A DNA stretch of 64,000 nt from Sphingomonadales bacterium (GCA_027491235.1 JAIXWO010000022.1:718102-782101), one strand, 5' to 3'; shown: positions 48,974-58,007, numbered from the stretch's first letter. Notes: generated by a model from the letters alone, not told the origin. Translations and numbers: made by a program.

Positions 48974-49980
48974 TGCGCGCCGTGGTCATGCAGGGGCTTC
49001 ATCAGCCTCTCGCGGTTGAAACCGTTGATGACCCGACGCCTCAGGCAGGCGAAGTCGTCGTCAAGGTCGGGCGTTGCGGCATTTGCGGGTCTGACCTGCA
49101 CATGACCGAAGACCCGGCCTACGGCATCAATAAGGGCGACGTTCTCGGCCATGAATTTGCGGGCGAAGTCGTGGCCCTTGGCATGGGTGCAGAAGGGCTG
49201 AAGCTTGGCGATCTTGTTTCCGTCATCCCTCTAAAAAGCTGCGGACACTGTGCGTCCTGCATGTCCGGCGAAGTGGCCTGGTGCGATCATTTTGGCCTGC
49301 AGGGCGGCGGCTATGCCGAATATGCAGTCACCAAACCCAATCAGTGCATCCGCCTGCCCCAATCGGCCAGCCTTGCGGATGGAGCCATCATTGAACCGTT
49401 GGCTGTCGCCCTCCATGGCGTCAACATGTCGGGAATGAAACCGGGCGATAGGGTGCTGATCCTCGGCGCTGGTCCCATTGGCCTGGCCGTTGCCTTCTGG
49501 GCACGGCGCAAGGGCGCAAGCGACGTCATCATCCAAGATCTTGGAACCTTTCAGGAAGCGCGTGCAATGGAGATGGGGGCGACTGGCTTCTGCGTCAGCC
49601 CCGATGATCCGGTCGGCAGCATTGAACAGATGCTGGGCACAAAGCCCGACATCGTGTTCGAATGCGTCGGCATCCCGGGCCTCATCGCCCAAGCCGTAGA
49701 GCAAGTCCGTAAGCGCGGCACGATCTGCCTGCTCGGCCTGTGCACCCGGCCAGACACATTCAACAGCTTTGCCATGTTGTCCAAGGAGGTGCGTCTCATC
49801 ACCTCCGCCTTCTTCACACGGCAGGAATATGAAGAAGCGCTCGACGCGCTCGATGCCGGTGCTGCCGAACCCCGCGCGCTGGTAACCGACACCATTTCAC
49901 TTGCTGACACGCCAGCGCGATTTGAGGCGCTGCGCAAGCGCACACATGAGTGCAAAGTGCTGATCGCACCCGGGCAGTAA
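48973..49980 (+). CDS. Zinc-dependent alcohol dehydrogenase (MDR)
   Basis: A 335-residue MDR dehydrogenase with catalytic zinc ligands (Cys in GRCGICGSDLHM, His and Glu in GHEFAGEVV), structural zinc cysteines in CGHCASCMSGEVAWC, and the nucleotide motif LILGAGPIGLAVAFWARRKGA. It resembles threonine/2,3-butanediol dehydrogenases and would oxidise a secondary or benzylic alcohol. It is coupled to the flavoenzyme gene (TGATG). Confidence 0.88.
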   Translation: MRAVVMQGLHQPLAVETVDDPTPQAGEVVVKVGRCGICGSDLHMTEDPAYGINKGDVLGHEFAGEVVALGMGAEGLKLGDLVSVIPLKSCGHCASCMSGEVAWCDHFGLQGGGYAEYAVTKPNQCIRLPQSASLADGAIIEPLAVALHGVNMSGMKPGDRVLILGAGPIGLAVAFWARRKGASDVIIQDLGTFQEARAMEMGATGFCVSPDDPVGSIEQMLGTKPDIVFECVGIPGLIAQAVEQVRKRGTICLLGLCTRPDTFNSFAMLSKEVRLITSAFFTRQEYEEALDALDAGAAEPRALVTDTISLADTPARFEALRKRTHECKVLIAPGQ

Positions 49981-50000
49981 GGGTTTTTGGGAGAGATCAG

Positions 50001-50756
50001 ATGTCAGCGGTTTTTTCAGGCAAGACAGTTTTGGTTACGGGGGGGGCGACCGGCATTGGCAGGGCAACGTGCATCGCATTTGCCAATGCCGGCGCAGCCG
50101 TCCTGATTGGCGATGTCGATGACCGAGCCGCTGAAACAGTTGCCGCCATCACGGCAGCGGGCGGCAGGGCCGCTTACGTCAAAGCCGATGTGACCAGCGC
50201 AGCGGCCATGACGGCATTGGTCGAAGAGTGTGTCAGTCGCTTTGGTTCCATGGACTTTGCGTTCAACAATGCGGGTGTCCTGCCGCCGCAGCGTCCGCTC
50301 CATGAAGTCACCGAAGCCGAACTCGACCTCGCCATTGATGTCGATCTGAAGGGCGTCTTTTTCGCCATGCAGGCAGAGATCCGCCACTTCCTGAAGGTCG
50401 GTGGTGGCGCCATCGTCAACACGGCGTCAGTCGGCGGTGTCATCGCAGACCCCAATATGTCAGCCTATGTTGCCTGCAAGCATGCTGTCGTCGGCCTGAC
50501 CAAGGCCGCTGCAATTGAGTACGCGCAATTGGGCATCCGCGTGAATGCTATTGCGCCCGGCTTTGTCGTCACACCTATGACCCAGCATTGGGCCGATAGC
50601 GCAGATTTCCGTGCGGCCTTCTTTGCCCAGAACATCAGCGGTCGTGCCGCACAGCCGGAAGAGATCGCAGGCACTGTTCTGCACCTCTGCTCGCCTTCGG
50701 CCAGCTTCATCAACGGAGCGCTATTCACCATAGACGGCGGACAAACCGCCCATTGA
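50001..50756 (+). CDS. SDR-family oxidoreductase
   Basis: A 251-residue short-chain dehydrogenase of the classical type: VTGGATGIG near residue 13, NNAGVLPP near 88, and the active site with ASVGGVIADPNMSAYVACKH (Ser, Tyr-x3-Lys). It has an Asp after beta2 (GDVDDRA), favouring NAD. It starts at ATG 50001 with GGGAGAGA upstream, 20 bases after the alcohol dehydrogenase, and probably belongs to the same operon. It is not closely similar to the SDR at 46219. Confidence 0.88.
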   Translation: MSAVFSGKTVLVTGGATGIGRATCIAFANAGAAVLIGDVDDRAAETVAAITAAGGRAAYVKADVTSAAAMTALVEECVSRFGSMDFAFNNAGVLPPQRPLHEVTEAELDLAIDVDLKGVFFAMQAEIRHFLKVGGGAIVNTASVGGVIADPNMSAYVACKHAVVGLTKAAAIEYAQLGIRVNAIAPGFVVTPMTQHWADSADFRAAFFAQNISGRAAQPEEIAGTVLHLCSPSASFINGALFTIDGGQTAH

Positions 50757-50853
50757 GTGGAAGCGTCACGCAAAATGAGGGTTGGCGTATGACGTGTCGG
50801 GCCTCAACTTTGGCCAAAGCTACATTTCCGAATGGGAAGAATAGGATTTAATC

Positions 50854-51522
50854 ATGGCGACGTTCGTTCTCGTTCACGGCGCATGGGGCGGCGGGCAAGG
50901 TTGGCGTGCCACGGCGAAGCTTCTTAGCGCCAAGGGGCACGACGTCCATATCGCGACCCTGACCGGGCTAGGCGAGAAGAAGCACCTGATCTCGCCCGCC
51001 ATCACGCTCGAAACGCACGTCACCGATGTTACGAATATGATTGCGGCCGAAGGGCTGACCGATTTCGTTCTGGCGGGCCACAGCTATGGCGGGATGATCA
51101 TCACCGAAGTCGCCAACCGCCTCGGCAAGGCGATCCGCTCGCTGGTCTATGTCGACGCGTTCCTGCCGCGCGATGGCGAAGCGCTGTGGGACATCGCCGA
51201 CGAGCCCTCGCGCAAACACTATATCGATGCACAGCGGGATATGCCGGGGCTTGTCGCCCCCTTCCCCGGTTCTCCGTCGTTCCTGACGCGCCACCCGCTA
51301 CTGACGCTGATTGAGCCGGTGAAGATGACGGGCGCCGAACAGGCCATCACGCGGCGCACCTATATCTATGCAACAAAAGATGCGCCCACAGTGTTCACGA
51401 AATTTCATGAGCGTGTGAAGGTTGACCCAGACTGGAAGGTCTATTCGCTTCCCACTGGCCACGGTGTCATGGTTGAAAAGCCCGAAGAGACCGCCGCCAT
51501 CCTGCTGGAGGCAGCGGCCTAA
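50854..51522 (+). CDS. Alpha/beta hydrolase
   Basis: A 222-residue alpha/beta hydrolase with VHGAWGGGQGW as oxyanion motif, nucleophile Ser77 in AGHSYGGMI and catalytic His in PTGHGVMVEKP. It is related to the hydrolase at 37233 (both begin MATF, then HGAW) and to plant methyl-ester esterases. The substrate is likely an ester intermediate. It has its own 97-base leader and converges with the CoA-ligase gene, 6 bases away. Confidence 0.85.
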   Translation: MATFVLVHGAWGGGQGWRATAKLLSAKGHDVHIATLTGLGEKKHLISPAITLETHVTDVTNMIAAEGLTDFVLAGHSYGGMIITEVANRLGKAIRSLVYVDAFLPRDGEALWDIADEPSRKHYIDAQRDMPGLVAPFPGSPSFLTRHPLLTLIEPVKMTGAEQAITRRTYIYATKDAPTVFTKFHERVKVDPDWKVYSLPTGHGVMVEKPEETAAILLEAAA

Positions 51523-51528
51523 CCTCGG

Positions 51529-53106
51529 CTAGTTCACCATGCGGGCGTTCTCACCCCAATAGGGAATGCGCAGCGCCTTCTTGTCCATCTTACCGGCGGC
51601 AGTCCGCGGGATAGCGTCGACAAAGGCGACCGACTTCGGTGCCTTCACGCCACCCAGACGGGCTTTGCAATGGGCAATGACGGTCGCTTCGTCGATGCCA
51701 TCGGCAACGACAATCGCGTGGACCTGTTCGCCCCACTTCTCATGCGGAATGCCGATGACAGCACATTCGCGCACTTCGGCGATTTCGGTGACAGCCGCTT
51801 CGACTTCCGACGTAAAGACGTTGAAGCCGCCGGAGACGACCATGTCCTTCTTGCGGTCGACGATGTAGAGGTAGCCATCTTCATCAAGCTTGCCGACGTC
51901 ACCCGTGTGGTGCCAGCCGAACTTGCGGACTTCAGCGGTTTCCTCGGGCTTTTCGAAATAGCTGTGCGACACAAGTAAGCCGCGCGCGCAGATTTCGCCA
52001 GCCTCGCCCAGCGGGACCTGCTTGCCATCGTCATCAAGCAACGCGACCTTGATGGAACGCGTGACCTTGCCACAAGACGCCAGCTTTTCAGGCGCTTCCT
52101 TGGCGAAACGCGCCACGTCTTCCGGCGGGAACCAGGCGACGATCATCGGGCATTCGACCTGACCGTAGGATTGGCACATGCACGGACCGAAGACTTCGAC
52201 CGCCTGACGCAGCTTTTCCGGGCTGCACGGTGATCCGACGAGGATGAAAATACGCAGCGACGTATAGTCGTGATTTCCGATCTCCGGCGAGGCGAGCAGC
52301 TGGTAAAGCGCCGTCGGCGGCAGATACATGTGGCTGATCTTGTAGTGGTCGATCGCCTGCAGCACCTTTTCCGCGTCAAAGCCGGGAAGGATTACCTGCG
52401 TCGCTCCAAGGCTCATCGTCGATAGCGCAATCGGTCCAGCAGCGTGGGTGATCGGTGCGGACACAAGCGCGACTGGATTGTCAGTGCGCCCGCCCATGCC
52501 ATCAGCTGCCGTCTCGATCATCGTGCCCCAACCGAGGTTGGTCACGTTGGCGCCCTTTGACGGGCCGGTGGTGCCGCCAGTCGGGAAGATGCCGACGAGT
52601 TCGTGCATGTTGCCGAACGCGTCGATTTCAGGTTCGACAAAGTCAGCCGCAGTCACGCCGCCGATGAACTGGTCGAGCGAAGGATCTCCGCCCCATTCAT
52701 TGTCCATCGGCTTGTCGATGCAGACGAACGTGTTGAGTGTCGGGCAGAGACGGCGCAGCTGCGTCACTTCGTCGACAAGGCTGGAGTGATAGAACATCCA
52801 GTTGCAACGCACATAGTTGATATAGCCCGCATTCGCGTCAATCGCGTTGCGCGTGTTCACCGGAATCCATTTTCCATTTGCACGCCACATGGCGAGCAGC
52901 GCCACGAGCAGCATGCCGCTGTTCGGCCCATAAAGTGCGAGTAGATCCTGGCTCTTGAAGCCATGCTTCTGCATCGCAGCTGCGATTTGCTCAGAAAGCG
53001 CTTTGACTTCGGCAAAGGTCCATTGCTGGCCCGTGACCGTGTCAACAATCGCCGTCCGGCTCGGCTTGCGGTCATGCCCGCGGTCAAAATAGTCAATAGC
53101 GCGCAT
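51529..53106 (-). CDS. AMP-forming acyl/aryl-CoA ligase
   Basis: A 525-residue ANL-superfamily ligase. The phosphate-binding loop is PTGGTTGPSKGAN near residue 190; the adenylate motif SYGQVECP is near 320, and the C-terminal domain carries DRKKDMVVSGG and the catalytic Lys in PRTAAGKMDKKA. It activates a carboxylic acid as its CoA thioester. Substrate may be a cinnamate, benzoate or fatty acid. ATG 53106 is taken as start; it follows the MarR gene on the same strand. Confidence 0.85.
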   Translation of the reverse strand: MRAIDYFDRGHDRKPSRTAIVDTVTGQQWTFAEVKALSEQIAAAMQKHGFKSQDLLALYGPNSGMLLVALLAMWRANGKWIPVNTRNAIDANAGYINYVRCNWMFYHSSLVDEVTQLRRLCPTLNTFVCIDKPMDNEWGGDPSLDQFIGGVTAADFVEPEIDAFGNMHELVGIFPTGGTTGPSKGANVTNLGWGTMIETAADGMGGRTDNPVALVSAPITHAAGPIALSTMSLGATQVILPGFDAEKVLQAIDHYKISHMYLPPTALYQLLASPEIGNHDYTSLRIFILVGSPCSPEKLRQAVEVFGPCMCQSYGQVECPMIVAWFPPEDVARFAKEAPEKLASCGKVTRSIKVALLDDDGKQVPLGEAGEICARGLLVSHSYFEKPEETAEVRKFGWHHTGDVGKLDEDGYLYIVDRKKDMVVSGGFNVFTSEVEAAVTEIAEVRECAVIGIPHEKWGEQVHAIVVADGIDEATVIAHCKARLGGVKAPKSVAFVDAIPRTAAGKMDKKALRIPYWGENARMVN

Positions 53107-53126
53107 TGTCGGCACCCTGCTCCTGA

Positions 53127-53137
53127 TGATTTGTATG
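53127..53137 (-). promoter_or_regulatory. CATACAAATCA motif upstream of a CoA-ligase gene
   Basis: On the minus strand CATACAAATCA lies 21 bases before the ligase start, the counterpart of the motif at 38541-38551 (one mismatch in eleven). Confidence 0.25.
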
Positions 53138-53198
53138 CAACACTTACGGCTGAGGAGCGCCAAACGTCAACGGGGCGGCAGTGAAACGCTGTTGGATT

Positions 53199-53621
53199 TT
53201 AGCCGTCAGTTGAAGGCCATAATGCCAGCAAGGCCGGCATCAGATGGTCCCGATGTTCGGGGGGGATTCGGTTGGTCAATTCCGTTTCAAATGCGTCGAC
53301 GACAGCCTGCGCCTTCTCTGCAAGCTGTTGACCTTCCGGCGTCAACTCCAACCCCAGAGAGCGACCATCACTGGGCAACCGGCGCATGAGCCCGCGCGCT
53401 TCAAGCCGTGCCGCGATCGGCGTCATATTGGCGCGCTGAATATCCAACATCCGCCCAAGTGCACTTTGCGAAATACCTGGATTTTCTGCCACAATTTGCA
53501 GGATCGTGGCTTCTGTCGTGCGCAAGCCGAGCACCACAATCCGCGTCGCAAGCTCCGCCATCGCCGCAGTTGAAGCGCGGCGCAAAACATAGCCGGGATA
53601 ATGAAGAAGCGGATCTCGCAT
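53199..53621 (-). CDS. MarR-family regulator (hydroxycinnamate type)
   Basis: A 140-residue winged-helix regulator with SQSALGRMLDIQRANMTPIAARLEARG as recognition region and the wing RLPSDGRSLGLELT. MarR proteins such as FerR, CouR and HcaR repress hydroxycinnamate genes and release DNA on binding the CoA thioester. Its gene is divergent from the hydratase-lyase, with a perfect palindrome between them, and it is followed on the same strand by a CoA ligase. Confidence 0.88.
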   Translation of the reverse strand: MRDPLLHYPGYVLRRASTAAMAELATRIVVLGLRTTEATILQIVAENPGISQSALGRMLDIQRANMTPIAARLEARGLMRRLPSDGRSLGLELTPEGQQLAEKAQAVVDAFETELTNRIPPEHRDHLMPALLALWPSTDG

Positions 53622-53664
53622 GATGACCCGTTATCAATGGCGCTTGTCCTCTGCAATGTCGACT

Positions 53665-53679
53665 GTTATGGGCCATAAC
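53665..53679. promoter_or_regulatory. Palindromic operator GTTATGGGCCATAAC
   Basis: Seven-base arms GTTATGG and CCATAAC flank a single G. It lies 23 bases before the hydratase-lyase start and 44 bases before the MarR start, in the only gap between the divergent genes, where a MarR dimer site is expected. Confidence 0.6.
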
Positions 53680-53701
53680 ATAATTTGCAAAGAGGTGAGC
53701 T

Positions 53702-54541
53702 ATGTCAGATCGTGCCGAAGAAGATACCGTTGCCTATACCGTTGAGAACGACATCGCCTGGTTGAAGTTCAACCGCCCCGAAAAGCGCAACTGCATGAGC
53801 CCCAAGCTCAACCGGCAGATGAAGAAGGTTCTGGAAGAGCTGGAATTCCGCGACGACGTGAAGGTTCTGGTGCTTACAGGCGAAGGCGAAGCCTGGACCG
53901 CCGGCATGGATCTTCAGGAGTATTTCCGCGAAAATGAGGCACTGGGCCTTGGTGCCGTCCGCAAGGCGCAGCGCGAAAGCTATGGTTGGTTTGAACGCCT
54001 GCGCTGGTATGAAAAGCCCACGATCGCTATGATCAACGGCTGGTGCTTCGGCGGCGGCTATGGCCCGCTCTTCGGCTGCGACATCGCCATTGCCACCGAA
54101 GACGCCCAATTTGGCCTGTCAGAAATCAACTGGGGCATTCTGCCCGGTGGTGGCGCCTCCAAGGTCGCGCAGGAACTGATGCCGTTTCGTAAGGCCATGT
54201 ACCATGCAATGATGGGCGAAAACCTCACCGGCAAGCAGGCCGAGGAGCAGGGCCTCATCACCGAAGCCGTTCCTGCGGACAAGCTCAAGGAGCGCGTCCT
54301 TCAAATTGCCGATGTTCTGAAGAAGAAGGACGGCCACGCGCTGCGCGCCACCAAATGGACGATGCGCCGTATGGTCGACATGACTTACGACAATGGTCTG
54401 GATTATCAGATCCGTGCGCAGGAAGCGCTGCACAGCTTTGGCGGTGCGGCAGCCCGTAAGGAAGCAACACGTCAGTTCCTTGACGAAAAGAGCTTCAAGC
54501 CGGGTCTCGGTACGTTCGACGTGAATAAGGTGAAGTCATAA
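53702..54541 (+). CDS. ech: p-Hydroxycinnamoyl-CoA hydratase/lyase
   Basis: A 279-residue crotonase-fold enzyme that hydrates feruloyl- or coumaroyl-CoA and cleaves it to vanillin or 4-hydroxybenzaldehyde and acetyl-CoA. The oxyanion motif WTAGMDLQEYF, the CFGGGYGPLFG loop and the catalytic Glu141 in LSEINWGILPGGG match the family, and the length (279) is normal. ATG 53702 has AGAGGTGAG upstream. A CoA ligase follows, completing the classical Fcs/Ech pair (FerA/FerB function). Confidence 0.93.
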   Translation: MSDRAEEDTVAYTVENDIAWLKFNRPEKRNCMSPKLNRQMKKVLEELEFRDDVKVLVLTGEGEAWTAGMDLQEYFRENEALGLGAVRKAQRESYGWFERLRWYEKPTIAMINGWCFGGGYGPLFGCDIAIATEDAQFGLSEINWGILPGGGASKVAQELMPFRKAMYHAMMGENLTGKQAEEQGLITEAVPADKLKERVLQIADVLKKKDGHALRATKWTMRRMVDMTYDNGLDYQIRAQEALHSFGGAAARKEATRQFLDEKSFKPGLGTFDVNKVKS

Positions 54542-54549
54542 GATGAACT

Positions 54550-54576
54550 TGGGGTTTCGTCTTTGGCGGAACCCCA
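54550..54576 (+). terminator. Hairpin between hydratase-lyase and CoA ligase genes
   Basis: TGGGGTTTCG (54550-54559) pairs with CGGAACCCCA (54567-54576) across a 7-base loop, ten pairs including one wobble, eight bases after the ech stop. A pyrimidine-rich but not U-only tract follows, so it may attenuate rather than end transcription into the ligase gene. Confidence 0.5.
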
Positions 54577-54618
54577 TCTATCTCTTCTCCTCCCCAACTT
54601 GCAAAGCGCGATCCTGCC

Positions 54619-56121
54619 ATGACCTTTTGCGACCCCATTCACTCCTACGCCCGCGCAAACCCTAAAGCGCTGGCGATTGTAGATCTTGAGAGCGATCGAC
54701 GCTGGACATATGGGACGCTCAACCAAGCGGTTGATCGCTTGGCCGCTTGGATTGAAGGCGAGTTTGGTCCGAACAGCGGCGTTCGCCTTGCGACCCTCTC
54801 CAAAAATTGCGCGGAAATGGTGATCCTCCAGCACGCAGGCGCACGGGCGGGCTCCATCTTCGTGCCGTTCAACTGGCGCCTCGCCAGTGCAGAAATTGAT
54901 GCGCTGGCAGCAGATGCTGAGCCGGAAATCGTGTTTCATGATCCCGAGTTCGCTCCGCCGTCAGCCGCGCGTCGTGCCATGGCGGTCGCCGACATGTTGT
55001 CGCTTGGACAAGATGGGGACAAGCCCTCCGCCGATGCACGCCGCCCTTTTGGCGACGTCGCGACTTTCCTCTACACCTCCGGCACCAGCGGACGGCCCAA
55101 GGGCGTCATGCTCTCCGAAGAGAATGCCTTTTGGGGCTGCGCCAACTTCATCTATGGCAATGACGTCACGATGCGCAGCGTGTTTCTGTGCGACATGCCT
55201 TTATTCCACACAGCTGGCCTTTATGCGGCCGCCCGCTCCCCCATTCAGGCCGGGGCTACGCTGCTCATCTCCAAAGGCTTTGACCCCGTGCACACGCTGG
55301 AGCGGATGACTGACCCTGCGCTTGGCGTGACTCATTATTTCTCGGTACCGCAGATGGCTGCCACCCTTTGGAACCAGCCAACATTTGCGCCGGAGAAGCT
55401 GAAGAATATCGTCAGCTGGGCGATTGGCGGCGCGCCCAATCCAAAGGCGCAATCCGAGCGCTTCGTGAATGCGGGTGTCCGCATTTCGGAAGGCTTCGGC
55501 ATGTCGGAAACCGGCTCCAACTTTGCGATGCCGGCGCATGATCTGCCGACACTGCTTCGCAAGGCCGGGAGTTGCGGCCTGCCGCTGATGACCGTTGAAA
55601 CGAAGATCGTCGATGATGATGGCAATGAAGTCCCAACCGGCGAACGCGGTGAGCTCTGGGTGCGCGGTCCTTGCGTGGCGCACGGCTATTGGAAGCAGCC
55701 GGACCTGACGGCCAAGGCCTTTGTCGATGGCTGGTTCGTGACCGGTGACGCCGCGATGCGCGATGAGGATGGGTTCTTCTACATCGTCGACCGCAAGAAG
55801 GATATGTACATCTCCGGCGGCGAAAACGTCTATCCGGCAGAAGTTGAGGCGGTCCTCGCCGAGCTGACGGCCATCGGCGAATGGGCCGTGGTCGGTGTGC
55901 CGGACGAACGCTGGGGCGAAGTCGGCCGCGCCTACGTGATCCCCGTGCCCGGATATACCATCACCCCTGATGAGGTGATTGCCCATTGCGCGGAACGGCT
56001 TGCCAAATTCAAGGTGCCAAAGACCGCCATCGTCACAGATGGCATCCCCCGCACGGCATCGGGCAAGGTGCAGAAGCACCTGTTGCGCGCCCGCGCCTTG
56101 GAGGAACTGGGTCTGGCGTAA
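54619..56121 (+). CDS. fcs: AMP-forming hydroxycinnamate/aryl-CoA ligase
   Basis: A 500-residue ANL ligase. The loop YTSGTSGRPKGVMLS is near residue 156; EGFGMSETGSN and GWFVTGDAAMRDEDGFFYIVDRKKDM are typical; the catalytic Lys is in PRTASGKVQKHLL. Because it follows the hydroxycinnamoyl-CoA hydratase-lyase gene, ferulate, coumarate or a 5-substituted ferulate is the likely acid. It is of the AMP-forming type, unlike the ADP-forming FerA of SYK-6. Confidence 0.82.
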   Translation: MTFCDPIHSYARANPKALAIVDLESDRRWTYGTLNQAVDRLAAWIEGEFGPNSGVRLATLSKNCAEMVILQHAGARAGSIFVPFNWRLASAEIDALAADAEPEIVFHDPEFAPPSAARRAMAVADMLSLGQDGDKPSADARRPFGDVATFLYTSGTSGRPKGVMLSEENAFWGCANFIYGNDVTMRSVFLCDMPLFHTAGLYAAARSPIQAGATLLISKGFDPVHTLERMTDPALGVTHYFSVPQMAATLWNQPTFAPEKLKNIVSWAIGGAPNPKAQSERFVNAGVRISEGFGMSETGSNFAMPAHDLPTLLRKAGSCGLPLMTVETKIVDDDGNEVPTGERGELWVRGPCVAHGYWKQPDLTAKAFVDGWFVTGDAAMRDEDGFFYIVDRKKDMYISGGENVYPAEVEAVLAELTAIGEWAVVGVPDERWGEVGRAYVIPVPGYTITPDEVIAHCAERLAKFKVPKTAIVTDGIPRTASGKVQKHLLRARALEELGLA

Positions 56122-56124
56122 TCC

Positions 56125-57459
56125 TTAGGCTTTGTCAGACTCAGCCAAAATGTCATCACCGTCCTTTTCGGGCAACATCAGGAACAGGACCAACGCCAAT
56201 ACAGAGCCCGAAGCCATGATCGCTGAGACGGTCAGCAGCTGATCATTGCCGAGCCAGGTAAACAGTGCCCCGGCGAGCAAGGGGCTTCCGGCCGCGCCCA
56301 GACGACCAACGCCCAGTGCAAAGCCGGTACCGGTGCCGCGCGCATGGGTGGGGAAACCTCTGGCAAAAGCGGCATAGAAACCGCTGATCGCGGCGTTGGT
56401 GAAGAACCCGGTGATGATTGTCGCCCATTGCCAAGCGGACAGGCTTTCGCGACCCAACCCGAATGAAGCCACGGCGACTGATCCGATCAGCAACGTGAAC
56501 GCCGTCGGCCAGCGGATGCCCAGCTTTGCCATAACAAAGCCGAAGGACAGGCTGCCCATAAAGCCGCCGACATTGGCCCATGTCAGCACCGTGGCAGCTT
56601 CTGATGCCGGATAGCCGGGCGGATAATCAGCCACGATTTGGACCGCAAACTTCAGGATGTAATAGAAAGTGATGCTGTGGAACGTGTAGGCGAACGCCAG
56701 CAACAAGGTGATCGGACGCAGCTTCGGGTTGGACAGAATATCCGTCAGGCGCGGCTTGGGCGCTGCCTCATCCAGAATTGGCAAGGTTTCGATAGGTGCC
56801 TTACCAAAGGCAGAGAGCGTCTGATTAACGCCTTTCAGGTTACGCGTCGTCGCATGATAGGCCGCGGTCTCAGGCACAAGCCAGGCAATGACGGGAATAA
56901 CCACCGCCGTGACCACCGCGCCAAACAGAAAGATCGCGCGCCAGCCATGATCCGGCAACAGCCACTGCGACGCCGCGATACCACCGATGATCGCGCCCAA
57001 GGGATACCCCGCCACATAAGCTGCAATCGCGGCGCGGCGGAAGATTGAGTTGCTGCTCTCCGCTGTCACGGCGTTCGTGGCGGCGAGCATACCGCCAATG
57101 CCGATGCCGGTGATGAAGCGGAAAACCACCATGGACGTCACGCCGCCCGCTGTGCTGGCCATATACATTCCGCCCGCCATGAAGAAGAGACAGGTCAGCA
57201 TTGCGCCTTTGCGCCCATAACGATCTGCCATGCCGCCCAGCAAGATGGAGCCGAACCCCATGCCGACCAATTCCGCCGAAAGGACAACACCCAGCGCAGA
57301 ACGTTCAATACCCCATTCCTTGGTAATCCCCGGCGCTGCAAAGGCGCTGGAGAGAACGTCAAAGCCATCCAGCGCATTGAGGATTACCATGAGAGCGACC
57401 ACGATCCATTGGCGGGCGCTCATAGCTGTGGTGTCTATGATCGTTCTGGGGTCGTTCAC
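56125..57459 (-). CDS. MFS transporter, AAHS aromatic acid:H+ symporter type
   Basis: A transporter of about 444 residues with twelve helices. Helix 1 contains NALDGFDVLSSAF, the DGxD motif characteristic of aromatic acid:H+ symporters (PcaK, VanK), and loop 2-3 has GGMADRYGRKGAM. GTG 57459 is preferred as start because GGGAGAGAG lies just upstream; an ATG at 57495 has no ribosome site. It follows the MarR gene 56 bases downstream on the same strand and stops 3 bases from the convergent ligase gene. Confidence 0.85.
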   Translation of the reverse strand: MNDPRTIIDTTAMSARQWIVVALMVILNALDGFDVLSSAFAAPGITKEWGIERSALGVVLSAELVGMGFGSILLGGMADRYGRKGAMLTCLFFMAGGMYMASTAGGVTSMVVFRFITGIGIGGMLAATNAVTAESSNSIFRRAAIAAYVAGYPLGAIIGGIAASQWLLPDHGWRAIFLFGAVVTAVVIPVIAWLVPETAAYHATTRNLKGVNQTLSAFGKAPIETLPILDEAAPKPRLTDILSNPKLRPITLLLAFAYTFHSITFYYILKFAVQIVADYPPGYPASEAATVLTWANVGGFMGSLSFGFVMAKLGIRWPTAFTLLIGSVAVASFGLGRESLSAWQWATIITGFFTNAAISGFYAAFARGFPTHARGTGTGFALGVGRLGAAGSPLLAGALFTWLGNDQLLTVSAIMASGSVLALVLFLMLPEKDGDDILAESDKA

Positions 57460-57515
57460 GGTCTCTCTCCCAATTGGAATTTCTGATCTGCTCATGGTGA
57501 CGGGTTGGTAGCTTC

Positions 57516-57989
57516 TTATTCGTGGATGCGCGTCAGAAGCTCAATAAGCTTCGTCACTTCCTTGTCCGAAAAGCGCGACTTCAACCAGTTTTCATGATCC
57601 AAAATGGCCTGCTTGGCCACACGCAACATTTCCCGCCCGGCATCCGTCAGGTTGAGCGTCTGTTTGCGGCCGTCCGTTTCAGACTTCCCCCGGATCAGCA
57701 GGTCGCGCGCTTCAAGCCGGTTGATAATCGCCATGGTGGTCGCGCGGTCCATGCGCATGCGGTGGGCCAGATCGGTTTGGGCGATGTCTGGGTGGTCATC
57801 CACGAGCCAGAGAACGGAGACCTGCTTTTGTGTCAGATCAAGATCAGTGAAGGTTTCTGTGAAATGCCGGTACACAGCGCCATGCGCCAGCCGGATATGA
57901 AAGCCGACAATGTTGCGGATTTCGCCGATATCGTCATCGCCCTCAATTGGCGGCGTTGTCATCACCAACGTTTCTTTTGTTCTTGCCAT
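57516..57989 (-). CDS. MarR-family regulator
   Basis: A 157-residue winged-helix regulator (QTDLAHRMRMDRATTMAIINRLEARDLL and wing KSETDGRKQTLNLT). It is divergent from the lignostilbene dioxygenase gene and upstream of the AAHS transporter, so those are its probable targets. ATG 57989 has GAGGG six bases upstream, while ATG 57995 would sit directly on the ribosome site. Confidence 0.85.
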   Translation of the reverse strand: MARTKETLVMTTPPIEGDDDIGEIRNIVGFHIRLAHGAVYRHFTETFTDLDLTQKQVSVLWLVDDHPDIAQTDLAHRMRMDRATTMAIINRLEARDLLIRGKSETDGRKQTLNLTDAGREMLRVAKQAILDHENWLKSRFSDKEVTKLIELLTRIHE

Positions 57990-58007
57990 CAACATCCCTC
58001 GAGGCGA

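Noticed and set aside
55201-56079. A 292-codon minus-strand frame in the second CoA ligase
   Set aside because: Antisense of conserved ligase motifs, so it is a shadow.
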